Positions 45,341-55,609 are shown, counted from the first letter of the stretch. The stretch is 64,000 nucleotides of DNA from Alphaproteobacteria bacterium (GCA_018830285.1 JAHJSB010000029.1:62001-126000), one strand, 5' to 3'. Notes: a model not told the origin generated them from the letters alone. Numbers and translations are program-made.

Positions 45341-46555
45341 ATGAAATCATCCGTCAGACGTGGAAAATCGGCTGTTCGTCGCTTCATCCTGCCGCGTTCA
45401 ACGACACCCGGATATTTCGCCGGGCCGGGCGACCAGATCGTCGTGGCCGGGATGTTCCGCACTGCCAATGGTGTTGGACGCGCCGCGCTGAGCTGCTATC
45501 GCGCGCTGCTTAAGTCGGGCCATACGCCGATTGCTGTCGACCTCAGTGGCATGTTCAACCAGGTCGATGTTGCCAGCGAAGTGCCTTTGGAGGAAATGCC
45601 TCTGGGTGGCAGGGGTACGCTGATACTCTATGCAAATGCACCTGAAACCGAACGCGCCCTGATGGGGCTCGGCCTGCGGCGCTGGCACAAGTGGCGGGTG
45701 ATTGGCGCATGGGCCTGGGAATTGTCGATCGTTCCTGCCGACTGGGTGCGTCAGACCTGTTTCCTGTCGGAGATCTGGGCCCCCAGCCGATTTGTCCAAC
45801 AGGCTTTCCAGGATGCGTTTTCCGTGCCTGTCCGCAATGTACCCCACTTCGTTGCGGTCGACCCGCACGCCAAGGCCTGGCCGAGCCCGGCCAGCAGGGG
45901 AGACACGACGCTTCGTGTACTCACAATTGCCGATGGGCGCTCGTCCCTTCATCGCAAGAACCTGCTCACGACAATGGAGATGTTCTCCACGGCCTTCCCC
46001 GTAAAGGAGGCGGCACGCCTGACTGTGAAGTGTCGCAACCTGTCGCTTTACAGGCAATACGAAGCTGAGGTGATGGATTGCGCCCGGCGTGATCCAAGGA
46101 TTGACGTGATCGACCGCAGCTTTTCCGAGGAAGAACAGAGGCAGCTATTGTGGAACAGTGACTTGCTTGTGTCATCGCATCGATCGGAAGGTTTCGGCAT
46201 GCATCTCGCAGAAGCCATGGCCGCAGGCCGCGCGACGATCGCCACGGGCTGGTCGGGCAATCTTGAGTTCATGACCGAAAACAATTCGGTCCTTCTTCCG
46301 TTCGTGCTGGAACCGGTCAGCGATCCAACCGGCATCTACGATTCCATTCCAGGCGCCCGGTGGGCCAAAGTCGATGTCGGCGCCGGCGCCAGGGCCTTGC
46401 GCGAACTGGGCGGGTCACCGGCAAGGCGCGAGGCGCTTGCGTCGAGGTCACGCGCGGACATCCGCACCATGCTGCGATCACACGCTTACTCGGAAGCCCT
46501 CGGTTTTGCTCATAGCGATTTGCCCCCGGCCGGGAAAAAGCGACATAGACTGTAA
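45341..46555 (+). CDS. Family 4 glycosyltransferase
   Basis: About 404 aa from ATG 45341 (frame open to 45134, where it would overlap the rmlC start). The C-terminal GT4 signature is 'SDLLVSSHRSEGFGMHLAEAMAAGRATIATGWSGNLEFM', with the E-x7-E donor-binding motif. 'GDQIVVAGMFRTANGVGRAALSCYRAL' is the N-terminal Rossmann part, and 'GAWAWELSIVPADWVR...IWAPSRFVQQAF' is typical of mannosyl/glucosyl GT4 enzymes. Part of the surface-glycan set with rmlC and the aminotransferase downstream. The sugar is unknown. Confidence 0.82.
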   Translation: MKSSVRRGKSAVRRFILPRSTTPGYFAGPGDQIVVAGMFRTANGVGRAALSCYRALLKSGHTPIAVDLSGMFNQVDVASEVPLEEMPLGGRGTLILYANAPETERALMGLGLRRWHKWRVIGAWAWELSIVPADWVRQTCFLSEIWAPSRFVQQAFQDAFSVPVRNVPHFVAVDPHAKAWPSPASRGDTTLRVLTIADGRSSLHRKNLLTTMEMFSTAFPVKEAARLTVKCRNLSLYRQYEAEVMDCARRDPRIDVIDRSFSEEEQRQLLWNSDLLVSSHRSEGFGMHLAEAMAAGRATIATGWSGNLEFMTENNSVLLPFVLEPVSDPTGIYDSIPGARWAKVDVGAGARALRELGGSPARREALASRSRADIRTMLRSHAYSEALGFAHSDLPPAGKKRHRL

Positions 46556-46631
46556 TCAGGCGTTACTTGCTGGCCCGGTGAGGGGTTCGTATGGGCTGCT
46601 CATTCCATGCGCCATTTGCGGAGCCCACGCC

Positions 46632-47792
46632 ATGTCCCTTCCTTTCATCGACCTTCATGCCCAGCGCAGACGCATCGAGACCGAGATCAACGCGGCCATA
46701 CAGGGCGTGGTGGAAAGCGGGCGCTTTGTTCTCGGCCCGGAAGTGACCGAACTGGAACGCCAGCTCGCGGCCTGGTGCAACGCGTCACACGCGGTCAGCT
46801 GCGCAAACGGCACCGATGCGCTCGCACTCGCTCTCATGGCTTGGGAACTGAAACCCGGCGACGCCGTGTTCTGCCCGAGCTTCACCTTTGTGGCCACTGC
46901 GCAGGTCGTGCCCTGGCTTGGCGCCACACCTGTCTTTGTCGATATTGATGCGGCGACCTACAACATGGACCCGGCCTCGCTGCGCGCTGAAATCGAACGG
47001 ACGGTCAGCGATGGCAAGCTCAAGCCGAAGGTCGTGATCGCGGTGGACCTGTTCGGCCAACCGGCAAACTACCCTGAAATCAAGGCGATATGTGACGAAT
47101 TCGGGCTAAAGCTGATCGCCGATACCGCGCAGGGCTTCGGCTGCACCCTGCATGGCAAGCACCCGTCCGACTGGGCGGATATTGCGACGACCAGCTTTTT
47201 CCCGGCCAAGCCGCTGGGGTGCTATGGCGATGGCGGCGCAGTCGTGACCAATGACGCAAAGCTGGCAGAGCTCATTGAGTCTCTTCGGGTTTATGGCAAG
47301 GTCACACCGTCGGATGCCGCCACGCGCAATTTCCACCATGACCCCAAATACCTCAGCCTCCGGGTCGGCATGAACTCACGCCTGGACACGATCCAGGCCG
47401 CTATCCTGCTGGAAAAGCTAAAGATTTTCCCCGACGAGATCGACCGGCGGCAAGAGGTCGCCGGCCGGTATGCAAGTGGGCTGCGCGGGGGCGTCAAGGG
47501 TGTGCCAGGGGTGATTGAAGGGGGGCGTTCGGTCTGGGCCCAGTACGTCATCGAGCACGACAACCGCGACGGCCTGCAGGCACATCTCACGGCGCAGGGC
47601 ATCCCGAGCATGGTCTACTACCCGGTGCCGATCCACCAGCAGGACTTCGCCCTGCGCTTTGCGCCGCCCAAGGGTCATCTCAAAGTCACCGAGGCGGCCA
47701 GCCAGCACGTCCTGGCCCTGCCGATGCATCCCTATCTCGGCGAGGCCGACCAGGACCGCATCATCGAGACGGTCCTCGGCTTCAACGGCTAG
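46632..47792 (+). CDS. DegT/DnrJ/EryC1 family aminotransferase
   Basis: 386 aa from ATG 46632, with GGAG about 9 nt upstream; the frame extends back to 46374 within the GT4 gene. The family opening 'SLPFIDLHAQRRRIETEINAAIQGVVESGRFVLGPEVTELE', the PLP pocket 'CANGTDALALAL', 'DTAQGFGC' and the PLP lysine in 'TTSFFPAKPLGCYGDGGAVVT' are all present. The C-terminus 'VYYPVPIHQQDFALRF' is typical. It transfers an amino group to a keto-sugar nucleotide (QdtB/WbpE-like), making an amino sugar for the surface glycan. The exact sugar is not deducible. Confidence 0.92.
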   Translation: MSLPFIDLHAQRRRIETEINAAIQGVVESGRFVLGPEVTELERQLAAWCNASHAVSCANGTDALALALMAWELKPGDAVFCPSFTFVATAQVVPWLGATPVFVDIDAATYNMDPASLRAEIERTVSDGKLKPKVVIAVDLFGQPANYPEIKAICDEFGLKLIADTAQGFGCTLHGKHPSDWADIATTSFFPAKPLGCYGDGGAVVTNDAKLAELIESLRVYGKVTPSDAATRNFHHDPKYLSLRVGMNSRLDTIQAAILLEKLKIFPDEIDRRQEVAGRYASGLRGGVKGVPGVIEGGRSVWAQYVIEHDNRDGLQAHLTAQGIPSMVYYPVPIHQQDFALRFAPPKGHLKVTEAASQHVLALPMHPYLGEADQDRIIETVLGFNG

Positions 47793-47895
47793 ATCGCGCC
47801 AAGCCAAACCGAATATTGCAGGCGCGCCTTCACACGGCGTTGCCTTTGCCTGTGCGTCATGCTAACGCCGCATAAACATATAAAGGAACATTGAT

Positions 47896-49290
47896 ATGGC
47901 CAAGGACTACCACGTCGCCGACATCAAGCTTGCTGAATTCGGCAACAAGGAAATCGACATTGCCGAGACCGAAATGCCGGGCCTCATGGCCGCGCGCGAA
48001 GAATTCGGACCAACGCAGCCCCTCAAGGGCGCGAAAATCTGCGGCTCGCTGCACATGACGATCCAGACGGCCGTCCTGATCCAGACACTGGAAGCCCTTG
48101 GCGCAGAAGTGCGCTGGGTTTCGTGCAACATCTATTCGACCCAGGACCATGCCGCCGCCGCGATTGCCGCGAACGGCACGCCCGTCTTCGCCTACAAGGG
48201 TGAGACACTGGAAGAATACTGGGACTATACCGACCGCATGTTCCAATGGCCGCACGGCGACGGCCCGAACCTGATCCTCGACGATGGCGGCGACGCCACG
48301 ATGTACCTGATCCTGGGTGAGCGCGCCGAAACCAACCCGGCCTTCCTCGAGAAGCCCGGTTCGGAAGAAGAGAAATTCCTGTTCGCCCAGATCAAGAAGC
48401 GCATGAAATCCAGCCCCGGCTGGTTCGCCAAGACCAAGGCCGGGATCCGCGGCGTTTCGGAAGAAACCACGACCGGCGTCAACCGCCTGTACCAACTCGA
48501 GAAGAAGGGTGAACTGCCCTTCCCCGCGATCAACGTCAACGACTCGGTCACCAAGTCCAAGTTCGACAACAAGTATGGCTGCAAGGAATCGCTCGTCGAC
48601 GCGATCCGCCGCGGTACCGATGTCATGATGGCCGGCAAGAAGGCGTTCGTCGCCGGCTATGGCGATGTCGGCAAGGGCTCGGCCGCGTCGCTCGCCGGTG
48701 CCGGCGCCCGCGTCTCCGTCTCCGAGATCGATCCGATCTGCGCCCTGCAGGCGGCCATGGACGGCTATGACGTCCTGACAATGGACGAAGCGTGCTCGAA
48801 GTTCGACATCTTCGTCACCGCGACCGGCAACAAGGACATCCTGACCGTCGACCATATGCGCGCGATGAAGGACATGGCCATCGTCTGCAACATCGGCCAC
48901 TTCGACAACGAGATCCAGGTCGAAGGCCTGCGCAATTTCGAGTGGACGAACATCAAGCCGCAAGTCGACATGATCACGTTCCCTGATGGCAAGCGCATCC
49001 TGCTCCTGTCGGAAGGCCGCCTGGTCAATCTCGGCAATGCCACAGGTCACCCGAGCTTCGTCATGTCGGCCTCGTTCACGAACCAGACCCTGGCGCAGCT
49101 CGAACTCCACCTGCGCGCCGACGAATACGAGAACAAGGTCTACACGCTGCCCAAGCACCTCGACGAGAAAGTGGCCATGCTGCACCTCGACAAGCTGGGC
49201 GTGAAACTGACCGAACTCTCGACCGAACAGGCCGACTATATCGGCGTGACGACCGAAGGCCCGTTCAAGCCGGAACATTACCGCTACTAG
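47896..49290 (+). CDS. ahcY: Adenosylhomocysteinase
   Basis: 464 aa. It hydrolyses S-adenosylhomocysteine to adenosine and homocysteine with bound NAD. It has '[26 protein letters not shown]', '[15 protein letters not shown]', NAD fold '[20 protein letters not shown]', and '[14 protein letters not shown]'; the C-terminal '[10 protein letters not shown]' is diagnostic. Highly biased codons suggest strong expression. It removes the product inhibitor of the several methyltransferases in this window. It is followed after 18 nt by purU. Confidence 0.97.
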   Translation: MAKDYHVADIKLAEFGNKEIDIAETEMPGLMAAREEFGPTQPLKGAKICGSLHMTIQTAVLIQTLEALGAEVRWVSCNIYSTQDHAAAAIAANGTPVFAYKGETLEEYWDYTDRMFQWPHGDGPNLILDDGGDATMYLILGERAETNPAFLEKPGSEEEKFLFAQIKKRMKSSPGWFAKTKAGIRGVSEETTTGVNRLYQLEKKGELPFPAINVNDSVTKSKFDNKYGCKESLVDAIRRGTDVMMAGKKAFVAGYGDVGKGSAASLAGAGARVSVSEIDPICALQAAMDGYDVLTMDEACSKFDIFVTATGNKDILTVDHMRAMKDMAIVCNIGHFDNEIQVEGLRNFEWTNIKPQVDMITFPDGKRILLLSEGRLVNLGNATGHPSFVMSASFTNQTLAQLELHLRADEYENKVYTLPKHLDEKVAMLHLDKLGVKLTELSTEQADYIGVTTEGPFKPEHYRY

Positions 49291-49308
49291 GCGGCGCCGG
49301 GAGACAGA

Positions 49309-50166
49309 GTGGGCCAGGAACACATCCTCACGCTTGCCTGCCCGGACCGGGTGGGACTGGTCGCGACAGTGGCGCGGTTGATGGAGCGGCATGGCTGCTT
49401 CATCGCTTCGTCGCGCACGTTCGGCGATCCGGAAACGGGGCAGTTCTTTGCCCGCGTCGTTTTCCAGTCCGAAGCCGACGACGATGTGCCGACCGGCCTG
49501 CTCGCCGACCTTGAAGACGCCGCAGGTGAACTCGATGGCACCTGGGGCGTCCACAAAGTGGGCCAGCCGGTCAAGACGCTGCTGCTCGTGTCGAAGTCAG
49601 ACCATTGCGCCAATACGCTGCTCTATGCCGCGCGGCGCGGTGAACTGCCCATCGAACTCGTCGGCATCGTGTCCAACCACCGCACACTGGAAGCCGGGTT
49701 TGCACATTGGGGGCTGCCCTTCTTCCATGTGCCCGTGACGGCTGCGACCAAGCAGGATGCGGAAGCCCGCATGTTCGACCTCGTCGAAGAGACCGGTGCT
49801 GAACTGGTCGTGCTCGCGCGCTACATGCAGGTGCTCAGCAATCATGCCTGCACCCGCCTCGCCGGGCGTTGCATCAATATCCACCATTCCTTCCTGCCCA
49901 GCTTCAAGGGTGCCCAGCCCTATCACCAGGCGCACGCACGCGGCGTGAAGGTCATCGGTGCGTCAGCACACTACGTGACGCCGGACCTCGACGAAGGCCC
50001 GATCATCACGCAGGTCACCGAGGGCATCGACCACACGTTCAGCCCGGCGGACATGATCGAACTGGGCCGCCATCTTGAAGGCACCGCCCTGCTGCGCGCC
50101 GTCAAGGCGCATGCCGAACACAGAATATTCATCAACGCTGGCAAGACCGTCGTCTTTGCCAGATAG
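49309..50166 (+). CDS. purU: Formyltetrahydrofolate deformylase
   Basis: 285 aa, GTG start with GGGAG upstream. An N-terminal ACT domain ('HILTLACPDRVGLVATVARLMERHGCFIASSRTF') precedes a formyltransferase-fold hydrolase: 'LLVSKSDHCANTLLYAARRGELPIELVGIVSNH', 'LARYMQVLSNHACTRLAGRCINIHHSFLPSFKGAQPYHQA', the N/H/D catalytic set of the family. It releases formate from 10-formyl-THF, balancing one-carbon units. Placed between ahcY and metK, so the methyl cycle and folate pool are likely co-regulated. Confidence 0.95.
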   Translation: MGQEHILTLACPDRVGLVATVARLMERHGCFIASSRTFGDPETGQFFARVVFQSEADDDVPTGLLADLEDAAGELDGTWGVHKVGQPVKTLLLVSKSDHCANTLLYAARRGELPIELVGIVSNHRTLEAGFAHWGLPFFHVPVTAATKQDAEARMFDLVEETGAELVVLARYMQVLSNHACTRLAGRCINIHHSFLPSFKGAQPYHQAHARGVKVIGASAHYVTPDLDEGPIITQVTEGIDHTFSPADMIELGRHLEGTALLRAVKAHAEHRIFINAGKTVVFAR

Positions 50167-50199
50167 TCCCGATTACATTGTTTCCGAGGAACCGAGCCC

Positions 50200-51381
50200 A
50201 TGAAAATGAACGACTTTGAATTCACCAGCGAAAGCGTTGCCGAAGGTCACCCGGACAAGGTGTCGGACCAGATCTCCGATGCAATCGTCGACCTCTTCCT
50301 CACCAAGGACCCGAACGCCAAGGTTGCCGTCGAAACCCTGACAACGACCAATCGTGTCGTCCTGGCTGGCGAAGTGCGCACCAACAATGGCGCCGTCGTC
50401 ACGCATGACGAAATGATCCAGACCGCTCGCGATGTGGTGAAGAAGATCGGCTATGAGCAGGACGGCTTCCACTGGGAAAAGATGGACGTCAATTGCTACG
50501 TGCACGGCCAGTCTGCCGAAATCGCACAAGGCGTTGAAGAAGGCCAGGGCCTGTTTGCCGAAGAAGGCGCCGGCGACCAGGGCATCATGTTCGGCTATGC
50601 CGCCGACGAGACGCCCGAACTGATGCCGGCCACACTCGTCTATTCGCACCAGATTCTCCAGAAAATGGCTGCGCTGCGCCATTCGGGCGAACGTCCCGAA
50701 TTCGAGCCCGACGCCAAGAGCCAGGTGACGCTCCGCTATGTGAACGAAAAGCCGGTCGGGGTAAACGCAGTCGTCGTCTCGACCCAGCACAAGGAAAGCG
50801 CGACGCTGGAACAGCTGCGCGAGCTGGTACGCCCGATCGTGCAGGGCGTCCTGCCCGAGGGCTGGTTCCCGCCGGAAGACAAGTTCTACGTCAACCCGAC
50901 CGGCAAGTTCGTGATTGGCGGCCCCGACGGCGATGCCGGCCTCACTGGCCGCAAGATCATCGTCGACACGTATGGTGGTGCAGCCCCGCATGGCGGCGGC
51001 GCCTTCTCCGGCAAGGATCCGTCCAAGGTTGACCGTTCAGCCGCCTATGCCACGCGCTACCTCGCCAAGAATGTCGTCGCGTCGGGCCTCGCCAAGCGCT
51101 GCACGATCCAGGTGTCTTACGCCATCGGCGTGTCGCAACCATTGTCCGTCTATGTCGATACGCACGGCACGGGCCTGGCTGATGAAGCCCGTATCGCGAA
51201 AACGCTTCGCGAGCTGTTTGACCTTTCACCGAAGGGCATTCGCACGCACCTGAAGCTGAACAACCCGATCTATGCCGGCACGGCAGCCTATGGCCACTTC
51301 GGCCGCAAGCCGGGTGCTGATGGCACGTTCACATGGGAAAAGACCGACCTCATCGACGAACTCAAGCGCCTGATCAACTAG
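50200..51381 (+). CDS. metK: S-adenosylmethionine synthetase
   Basis: 393 aa, family length. Markers: '[24 protein letters not shown]', '[21 protein letters not shown]', the phosphate loop '[27 protein letters not shown]', and C-terminal '[22 protein letters not shown]'. It makes SAM from methionine and ATP, the donor for all methyltransferases here. It follows purU by 33 nt, forming an ahcY-purU-metK unit, ended by the hairpin at 51389-51408. Confidence 0.97.
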   Translation: MKMNDFEFTSESVAEGHPDKVSDQISDAIVDLFLTKDPNAKVAVETLTTTNRVVLAGEVRTNNGAVVTHDEMIQTARDVVKKIGYEQDGFHWEKMDVNCYVHGQSAEIAQGVEEGQGLFAEEGAGDQGIMFGYAADETPELMPATLVYSHQILQKMAALRHSGERPEFEPDAKSQVTLRYVNEKPVGVNAVVVSTQHKESATLEQLRELVRPIVQGVLPEGWFPPEDKFYVNPTGKFVIGGPDGDAGLTGRKIIVDTYGGAAPHGGGAFSGKDPSKVDRSAAYATRYLAKNVVASGLAKRCTIQVSYAIGVSQPLSVYVDTHGTGLADEARIAKTLRELFDLSPKGIRTHLKLNNPIYAGTAAYGHFGRKPGADGTFTWEKTDLIDELKRLIN

Positions 51382-51388
51382 GCCTCGT

Positions 51389-51408
51389 CCCGGCGCTTCG
51401 GCGCCGGG
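51389..51408. terminator. UUCG-capped hairpin between metK and a convergent lipoprotein gene
   Basis: CCCGGCGC-TTCG-GCGCCGGG, an 8-bp perfect stem with a stable C(UUCG)G loop, 7 nt after the metK stop. There is no T-tract on either side, so it may act as an RNA-stability element or a weak terminator for both convergent genes. Confidence 0.55.
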
Positions 51409-51412
51409 GGCC

Positions 51413-51796
51413 TCACATCGCGATCGTTATCTTGTCTATACGCGCGCGCTCTTCACCGCCGCAGACTATGCTGACCGCCTCGCGCAGCCCCTTGCCGACG
51501 GGTTCGCGATAGCTGGCATTGCCCGCAAATGCCGGACCACCGGGGGACAGTTCAAGCATCAGCACGCCAGGTTGGTCCGCCGGCACAGGCGTCAGCAGCC
51601 ATGGACGATCATCGTCCAGCTTTACCGCGACGATCAACTTGTGCGCGCCCGACCCGACCTTGGGCATCTGGTCGACCCAGGCCGAGGCCCGTGTCACGAC
51701 GGGGCAATCGGCGACCGGCTTCGGCGTCATGATGTTGTTCCACGTTGTGCAAGCGCCAAGCGGCGCGAACAGAAGTGCCAGAATGCCAGCCCGCAT
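51413..51796 (-). CDS. Small predicted lipoprotein
   Basis: About 127 aa. ATG 51796 is chosen because GGGAGGA lies 8 nt upstream and it shares a base with the subtilase stop (TGATG). The signal peptide 'RAGILALLFAPLGACTTW' has a lipobox (LGAC). The rest ('CPVVTRASAWVDQMPKVGSGAHKLIVAVKLDDDRPWLLTPVPADQPGVLMLELSPGG') is not a family I recognise. Coupled to the subtilase, it may be a chaperone, inhibitor or partner of it in the envelope; that is only inference from position. Confidence 0.7.
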   Translation of the reverse strand: MRAGILALLFAPLGACTTWNNIMTPKPVADCPVVTRASAWVDQMPKVGSGAHKLIVAVKLDDDRPWLLTPVPADQPGVLMLELSPGGPAFAGNASYREPVGKGLREAVSIVCGGEERARIDKITIAM

Positions 51797-54282
51797 CACC
51801 ATTTCCTCCCAACTGCCAGCCACGCGACGCTTTCGTCGTCCGCGCCGGTAATGTGGCTCGGAGACGTTGACAGGGCCGCCGAAGCTTCGCCCGTCCAGGT
51901 GCCGAACAGGTTGAACCGATAGCGCGTTTCATAGTCGATCTGGCGTCCGCTCGGCGTCAGGCCAGCTTCGATCTCTGAGCGCAGGATGATCCCCTGATCG
52001 TCGATGCCGGTCGGCGCGAGGAAACGAATTGTCCCTGCTTCGGCGCGGCGCGGCTGGGCAATAACAAGGCTGAGCGCGCCCGGTCCCGCAGGGTGGGTTG
52101 CGCCCACAGACCAGCGACTTGTCCAGATGTCCTGAACGTCGACACCCGGAAGATCGACGTTCGCCATTTCCAACCCGGATGACAGGGTTAGACGGCCAAA
52201 CGGGCTCCATGCGCCTTCGAGCGACCAGGCTGTCATGTCGGCCTGGTCGGCTTCGCCAAACCGTTCCTGCAAGCTGCCGCCCAGCGACGTCTCGTCATCC
52301 GCCGCTGAGGATATGCCGGCCCGGACCGACCAAAACCGCGCGTCGCGTCCGACGCTGACACCGGTCAATGAGCGGGATTCTTCGGTGGCTGTGAACACGT
52401 CCATGGTCAGGCCGAATTCGATCTCGTGGCTGACCCGCGCCCAGCTGCCGCTGGTCGAGAAAGCGTTGCCGATACCAGGCTCGTTGAACAGTGTGACATC
52501 GGGCGCGAGGCGCGAAATGCCGCCGCCACGCCCGAATTCGACCTCGCCGCCATTGAAGCCGTAAGCCGCCTGGAAATTCGTGACGGGCTCAGCCTGATAG
52601 GGTGCCAGACGATCCTCCTGAACACGCGGCGTGAACCAGGCCAGCGACACATCCCCAATGGCCACGGCGCGTGACTGGCTCGCCGCCCAGTCGGCCCGCA
52701 TGTTCATGTCAACGACTCGCGATGCGATCAGGCCATTCGGCAGGCTCTTTGCCGTCGCATCGGCATCGAGACGGAAGCCCCGGTCATACTTGTCCTGGAA
52801 CACGAGCCCATTGAACGCGCCGGAATTTGACGCCCAGTCACCGAACGCTCCTCCCGTCGGCGCAAGCGCTTCGCCGAGACTGACCCGCTCGACGGACAGG
52901 CTGAGCGTCTGTTGCCCTTGGGGGCGAAAGGCCTCTGCCAGGTTCATGATGCCAACGCCCGACACCGCGTCGATGCCCACACCCGCCGCCTGTCCCGTGA
53001 TCGCATCGGGATTCGCATCGACATAGTCATCCGCTGTATCCAGCAGGATCTGCAGCGCGAGTTCCGGGTTCTGTTTCAGGTTCGGGAATGCGTCCAACAG
53101 CAGGGCAAGCGCGCCAGCGACATAGGGCGCCGAAAAGGACGTTCCGGACACACTGTAATAGTCACCCTCAGAATCGGCATCATTGGTTGGATCGCCCGGA
53201 AACATGATGTCGTCATCAAGACCGGTCGTCACGATGCCTTCGCCCGGGGCCAAAAGGTAATAATTTTTCGCCGAATCCCCGGCCCGGTTCGAAAAATCCG
53301 AAATGATTCGTTCCTGATTCGGATCGAGTGGATCGACATAGAACGACCCGACAGCCACGACCCGGCCAAGCGAGGCACTTTCGCCCGCGATATAGGCTGG
53401 TTCACTGGGCGTCTGACCGACAGCATCCACTGGGTTGCCCATGCCATCGGTTCCGGCCGGTTCTGCCTCATTGCCAGCGGAAATGACCACAAGAATACCG
53501 GCTGCTGCCGCGCGGCGCACGGCGTTTTCCAGCGACTGGTCGGCATCAACCTCACCGCCAAGCGACATGTTGATGATGGTGACCCCTTGCGCGATGGCAT
53601 GGTCGATCGCCAGGACGAGGTTGCTGTCGGCAAAGGCACACTCGTCATCCACTCCGGTGAGCGCGCAGCTGCCCGGCGAATCGGCCCGGATGTCGAGCAC
53701 TGAGGCCTCGTAGGCGATGCCCTGGATGCCATTCGGCACGCCGTTGTCGGTCACAGTCGTAAAATCATCTTGCCGGACAGCGGCGATAACGCCTGTGACG
53801 AGCGTGCCATGGCCGCCTGTATCAATGTCGCCCGGCTGGCGGACCTGGGTCAGCGGATCGCCGCTCGCATCGTATCCGGGGCAAGCCGTGCTGGCACAGA
53901 CATCATAGGTGGTGATCGACGCGCCGAGGAAATCCGGATGATCCGTGATCGATCCGGTATCGATGACCGCGACCTTGATGCCCTGCCCCGTCGCCCCGAT
54001 CGCATAGGCCGTTGAGGCGCCGATCAATGGCAGCCCCACCGTGAAACTGTATTCAGAGGTTTCGAAGGCGCTGGCTGGCGCGATCGTCGCCGGAAACGGA
54101 GGTGGTGGCGGCGGGGGTGGTGGGGGCGGAGGCGGTGGAGGGGGTGGCAAAGGCGTTGCCGAACTGCTGCCGCCACCGCCGCCACTGGCACAGGCCCCCA
54201 GCATCAATGCTGCCGGCACCAGCAGCGCGGCTGTCAGAACGATCTGAATGGTCGTCGTTCGGTTCTTGTGAAATCCAGCCAC
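51796..54282 (-). CDS. Subtilisin-family (S8) surface lipoprotein protease with autotransporter-like C-terminus
   Basis: 828 aa. Lipoprotein signal with lipobox (LGAC, Cys31), then a Gly/Ser linker and an uninterrupted run of 17 prolines (residues 46-62). The S8 catalytic triad is visible: D108 in VAVIDTG, H158 in GGHGTLVTGV, S382 in GTSFSAPYVAGAL. The C-terminal about 350 residues look like repeated amphipathic beta strands, ending in '...DDESVAWLAVGRKW', which may be an autotransporter-like barrel or beta-sandwich; this is uncertain. A cell-surface protease, possibly processing exported proteins. Its stop overlaps the small lipoprotein start. Confidence 0.88.
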   Translation of the reverse strand: MAGFHKNRTTTIQIVLTAALLVPAALMLGACASGGGGGSSSATPLPPPPPPPPPPPPPPPPPFPATIAPASAFETSEYSFTVGLPLIGASTAYAIGATGQGIKVAVIDTGSITDHPDFLGASITTYDVCASTACPGYDASGDPLTQVRQPGDIDTGGHGTLVTGVIAAVRQDDFTTVTDNGVPNGIQGIAYEASVLDIRADSPGSCALTGVDDECAFADSNLVLAIDHAIAQGVTIINMSLGGEVDADQSLENAVRRAAAAGILVVISAGNEAEPAGTDGMGNPVDAVGQTPSEPAYIAGESASLGRVVAVGSFYVDPLDPNQERIISDFSNRAGDSAKNYYLLAPGEGIVTTGLDDDIMFPGDPTNDADSEGDYYSVSGTSFSAPYVAGALALLLDAFPNLKQNPELALQILLDTADDYVDANPDAITGQAAGVGIDAVSGVGIMNLAEAFRPQGQQTLSLSVERVSLGEALAPTGGAFGDWASNSGAFNGLVFQDKYDRGFRLDADATAKSLPNGLIASRVVDMNMRADWAASQSRAVAIGDVSLAWFTPRVQEDRLAPYQAEPVTNFQAAYGFNGGEVEFGRGGGISRLAPDVTLFNEPGIGNAFSTSGSWARVSHEIEFGLTMDVFTATEESRSLTGVSVGRDARFWSVRAGISSAADDETSLGGSLQERFGEADQADMTAWSLEGAWSPFGRLTLSSGLEMANVDLPGVDVQDIWTSRWSVGATHPAGPGALSLVIAQPRRAEAGTIRFLAPTGIDDQGIILRSEIEAGLTPSGRQIDYETRYRFNLFGTWTGEASAALSTSPSHITGADDESVAWLAVGRKW

Positions 54283-54538
54283 GCGGCACTCCTGATGTGT
54301 CAGTTTGATACGTATCCAATGCCCAATTGGTTGGCTCGTTTGCGTGTTGCCGAAGCGTTGCTGCGCGCTGGTGAGGTGTCAAGACACCGGGTGCGGCTGG
54401 CGTCTGGCGGATCGCAGCTGGACTTGGCAAACCGCCCGTCTAGGGTGGAATATCGCCAAGGTCTCTGAAATAAGGATGAAGCGGTGTGAGTCGCGCTTTC
54501 GAACGTCCCAATCGCATTCATCAGGAGCGGCCCGGCCC

Positions 54539-55609
54539 ATGAAAATCTATCCTGTCATCATGTGCGGCGGCTCCGGAACGCGCCTGTGGCCCGTGTCGAC
54601 GTCGCGCACGCCGAAGCAATTCGTCAACCTGGTCTCTGACACGTCCCTGTTCAGCCAGACGGTCACGCGCCTGGCACCGGGCAGCGACGGTCTCGACCTG
54701 GCTGAACCCATCATTATCAGCAATGCACGCTATCTCGACCTGATCGAGACACAGCTGGACGCGGCAGGCACTTCGCCCCTCGCGATATTGCTTGAGCCTT
54801 GCGCACGCAACACTGCGGCTGTGGCGGCTCTCGCCGCCGAATTTGTCGGCCGGATCGACCCGGACGGCCTGGTCCTGTTGCTGCCGTCGGACCATTTCAT
54901 CGGCGATCCCGGGGCTTTCCGGAAGGCGATTGCGGATGCTGTCGACGTCGCAAACGCTGGCCGGATCGTGACCTTCGGCATCGCGCCGGACCGGCCTGAG
55001 ACCGGGTTTGGCTATATCCGGGCCGGGGCACAGATAGGCCCTTCGGCGTTTGCCGTCGACTCGTTCCGCGAGAAGCCCGACCATGCGACGGCCCTCACCT
55101 ATCTCGCGGACGGCCATTATTCCTGGAATGCCGGCATCTTCCTGTTCCAGGCCGGCCAGATGCGCGCCGAGCTCGCGACCCATGCGCCTGACGTGCTCAC
55201 CAGCACGCAGGCGGCACTGGACAAGACGGTCGCAGACGGCCCGGTTCACCGGATCGACGACGTGGCATTTGCAGCGGTCCGCTCGGTCTCGATCGATTAT
55301 GCGGTGATGGAACACACGACGAATGCCGCCGTGTTCGGACCGCTGTCCTGTGCGTGGAGCGATGTCGGGACCTGGCCAGCCGTCGGGGACCTACAAATCG
55401 TAGGCGGGTCGGTTCAGCCCGTGTTGATCGACTCTGAAAATTGCACGGTTCACTCTGAACAGGGAACGCTAATTGCGGCCCTCGGCGTCGAAGACCTCGT
55501 CATTGCCGTCCATGATGGCACCGTACTCGTAATGTCGAAATCACGCGCCCAGGATGTCAGCCTCGTGATAGAAGCCCTGAAAGTGCGCGGCTTGACCGAC
55601 AAGTATTAA
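54539..55609 (+). CDS. manC: Mannose-1-phosphate guanylyltransferase
   Basis: 356 aa from ATG 54539, with AGGAG 12 nt upstream; the frame is open to 54305 but the family starts 'MKIYPVIMCGGSGTRLWPVSTSRTPKQFV' here. 'VLLLPSDHFIGDPGAF', 'GFGYIRAG' and 'FREKPDHATALTYLADGHYSWNAGIFLF' are typical. GMP-type nucleotidyltransferase domain only; the C-terminal cupin isomerase of the bifunctional ManC/AlgA is absent. It makes GDP-mannose for the surface glycan. It is followed by the UDP-glucuronate epimerase gene. Confidence 0.9.
   Translation: MKIYPVIMCGGSGTRLWPVSTSRTPKQFVNLVSDTSLFSQTVTRLAPGSDGLDLAEPIIISNARYLDLIETQLDAAGTSPLAILLEPCARNTAAVAALAAEFVGRIDPDGLVLLLPSDHFIGDPGAFRKAIADAVDVANAGRIVTFGIAPDRPETGFGYIRAGAQIGPSAFAVDSFREKPDHATALTYLADGHYSWNAGIFLFQAGQMRAELATHAPDVLTSTQAALDKTVADGPVHRIDDVAFAAVRSVSIDYAVMEHTTNAAVFGPLSCAWSDVGTWPAVGDLQIVGGSVQPVLIDSENCTVHSEQGTLIAALGVEDLVIAVHDGTVLVMSKSRAQDVSLVIEALKVRGLTDKY

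Noticed and set aside
47857-49554. 565-codon open frame on the minus strand across ahcY and purU
   Set aside because: It is fully antisense to two clearly conserved genes in a GC-rich genome, where long mirror frames are common, and its translation has no recognisable domain.
54041-54247. Poly-glycine open frame
   Set aside because: It is the opposite strand of the 17-proline run of the subtilase lipoprotein.
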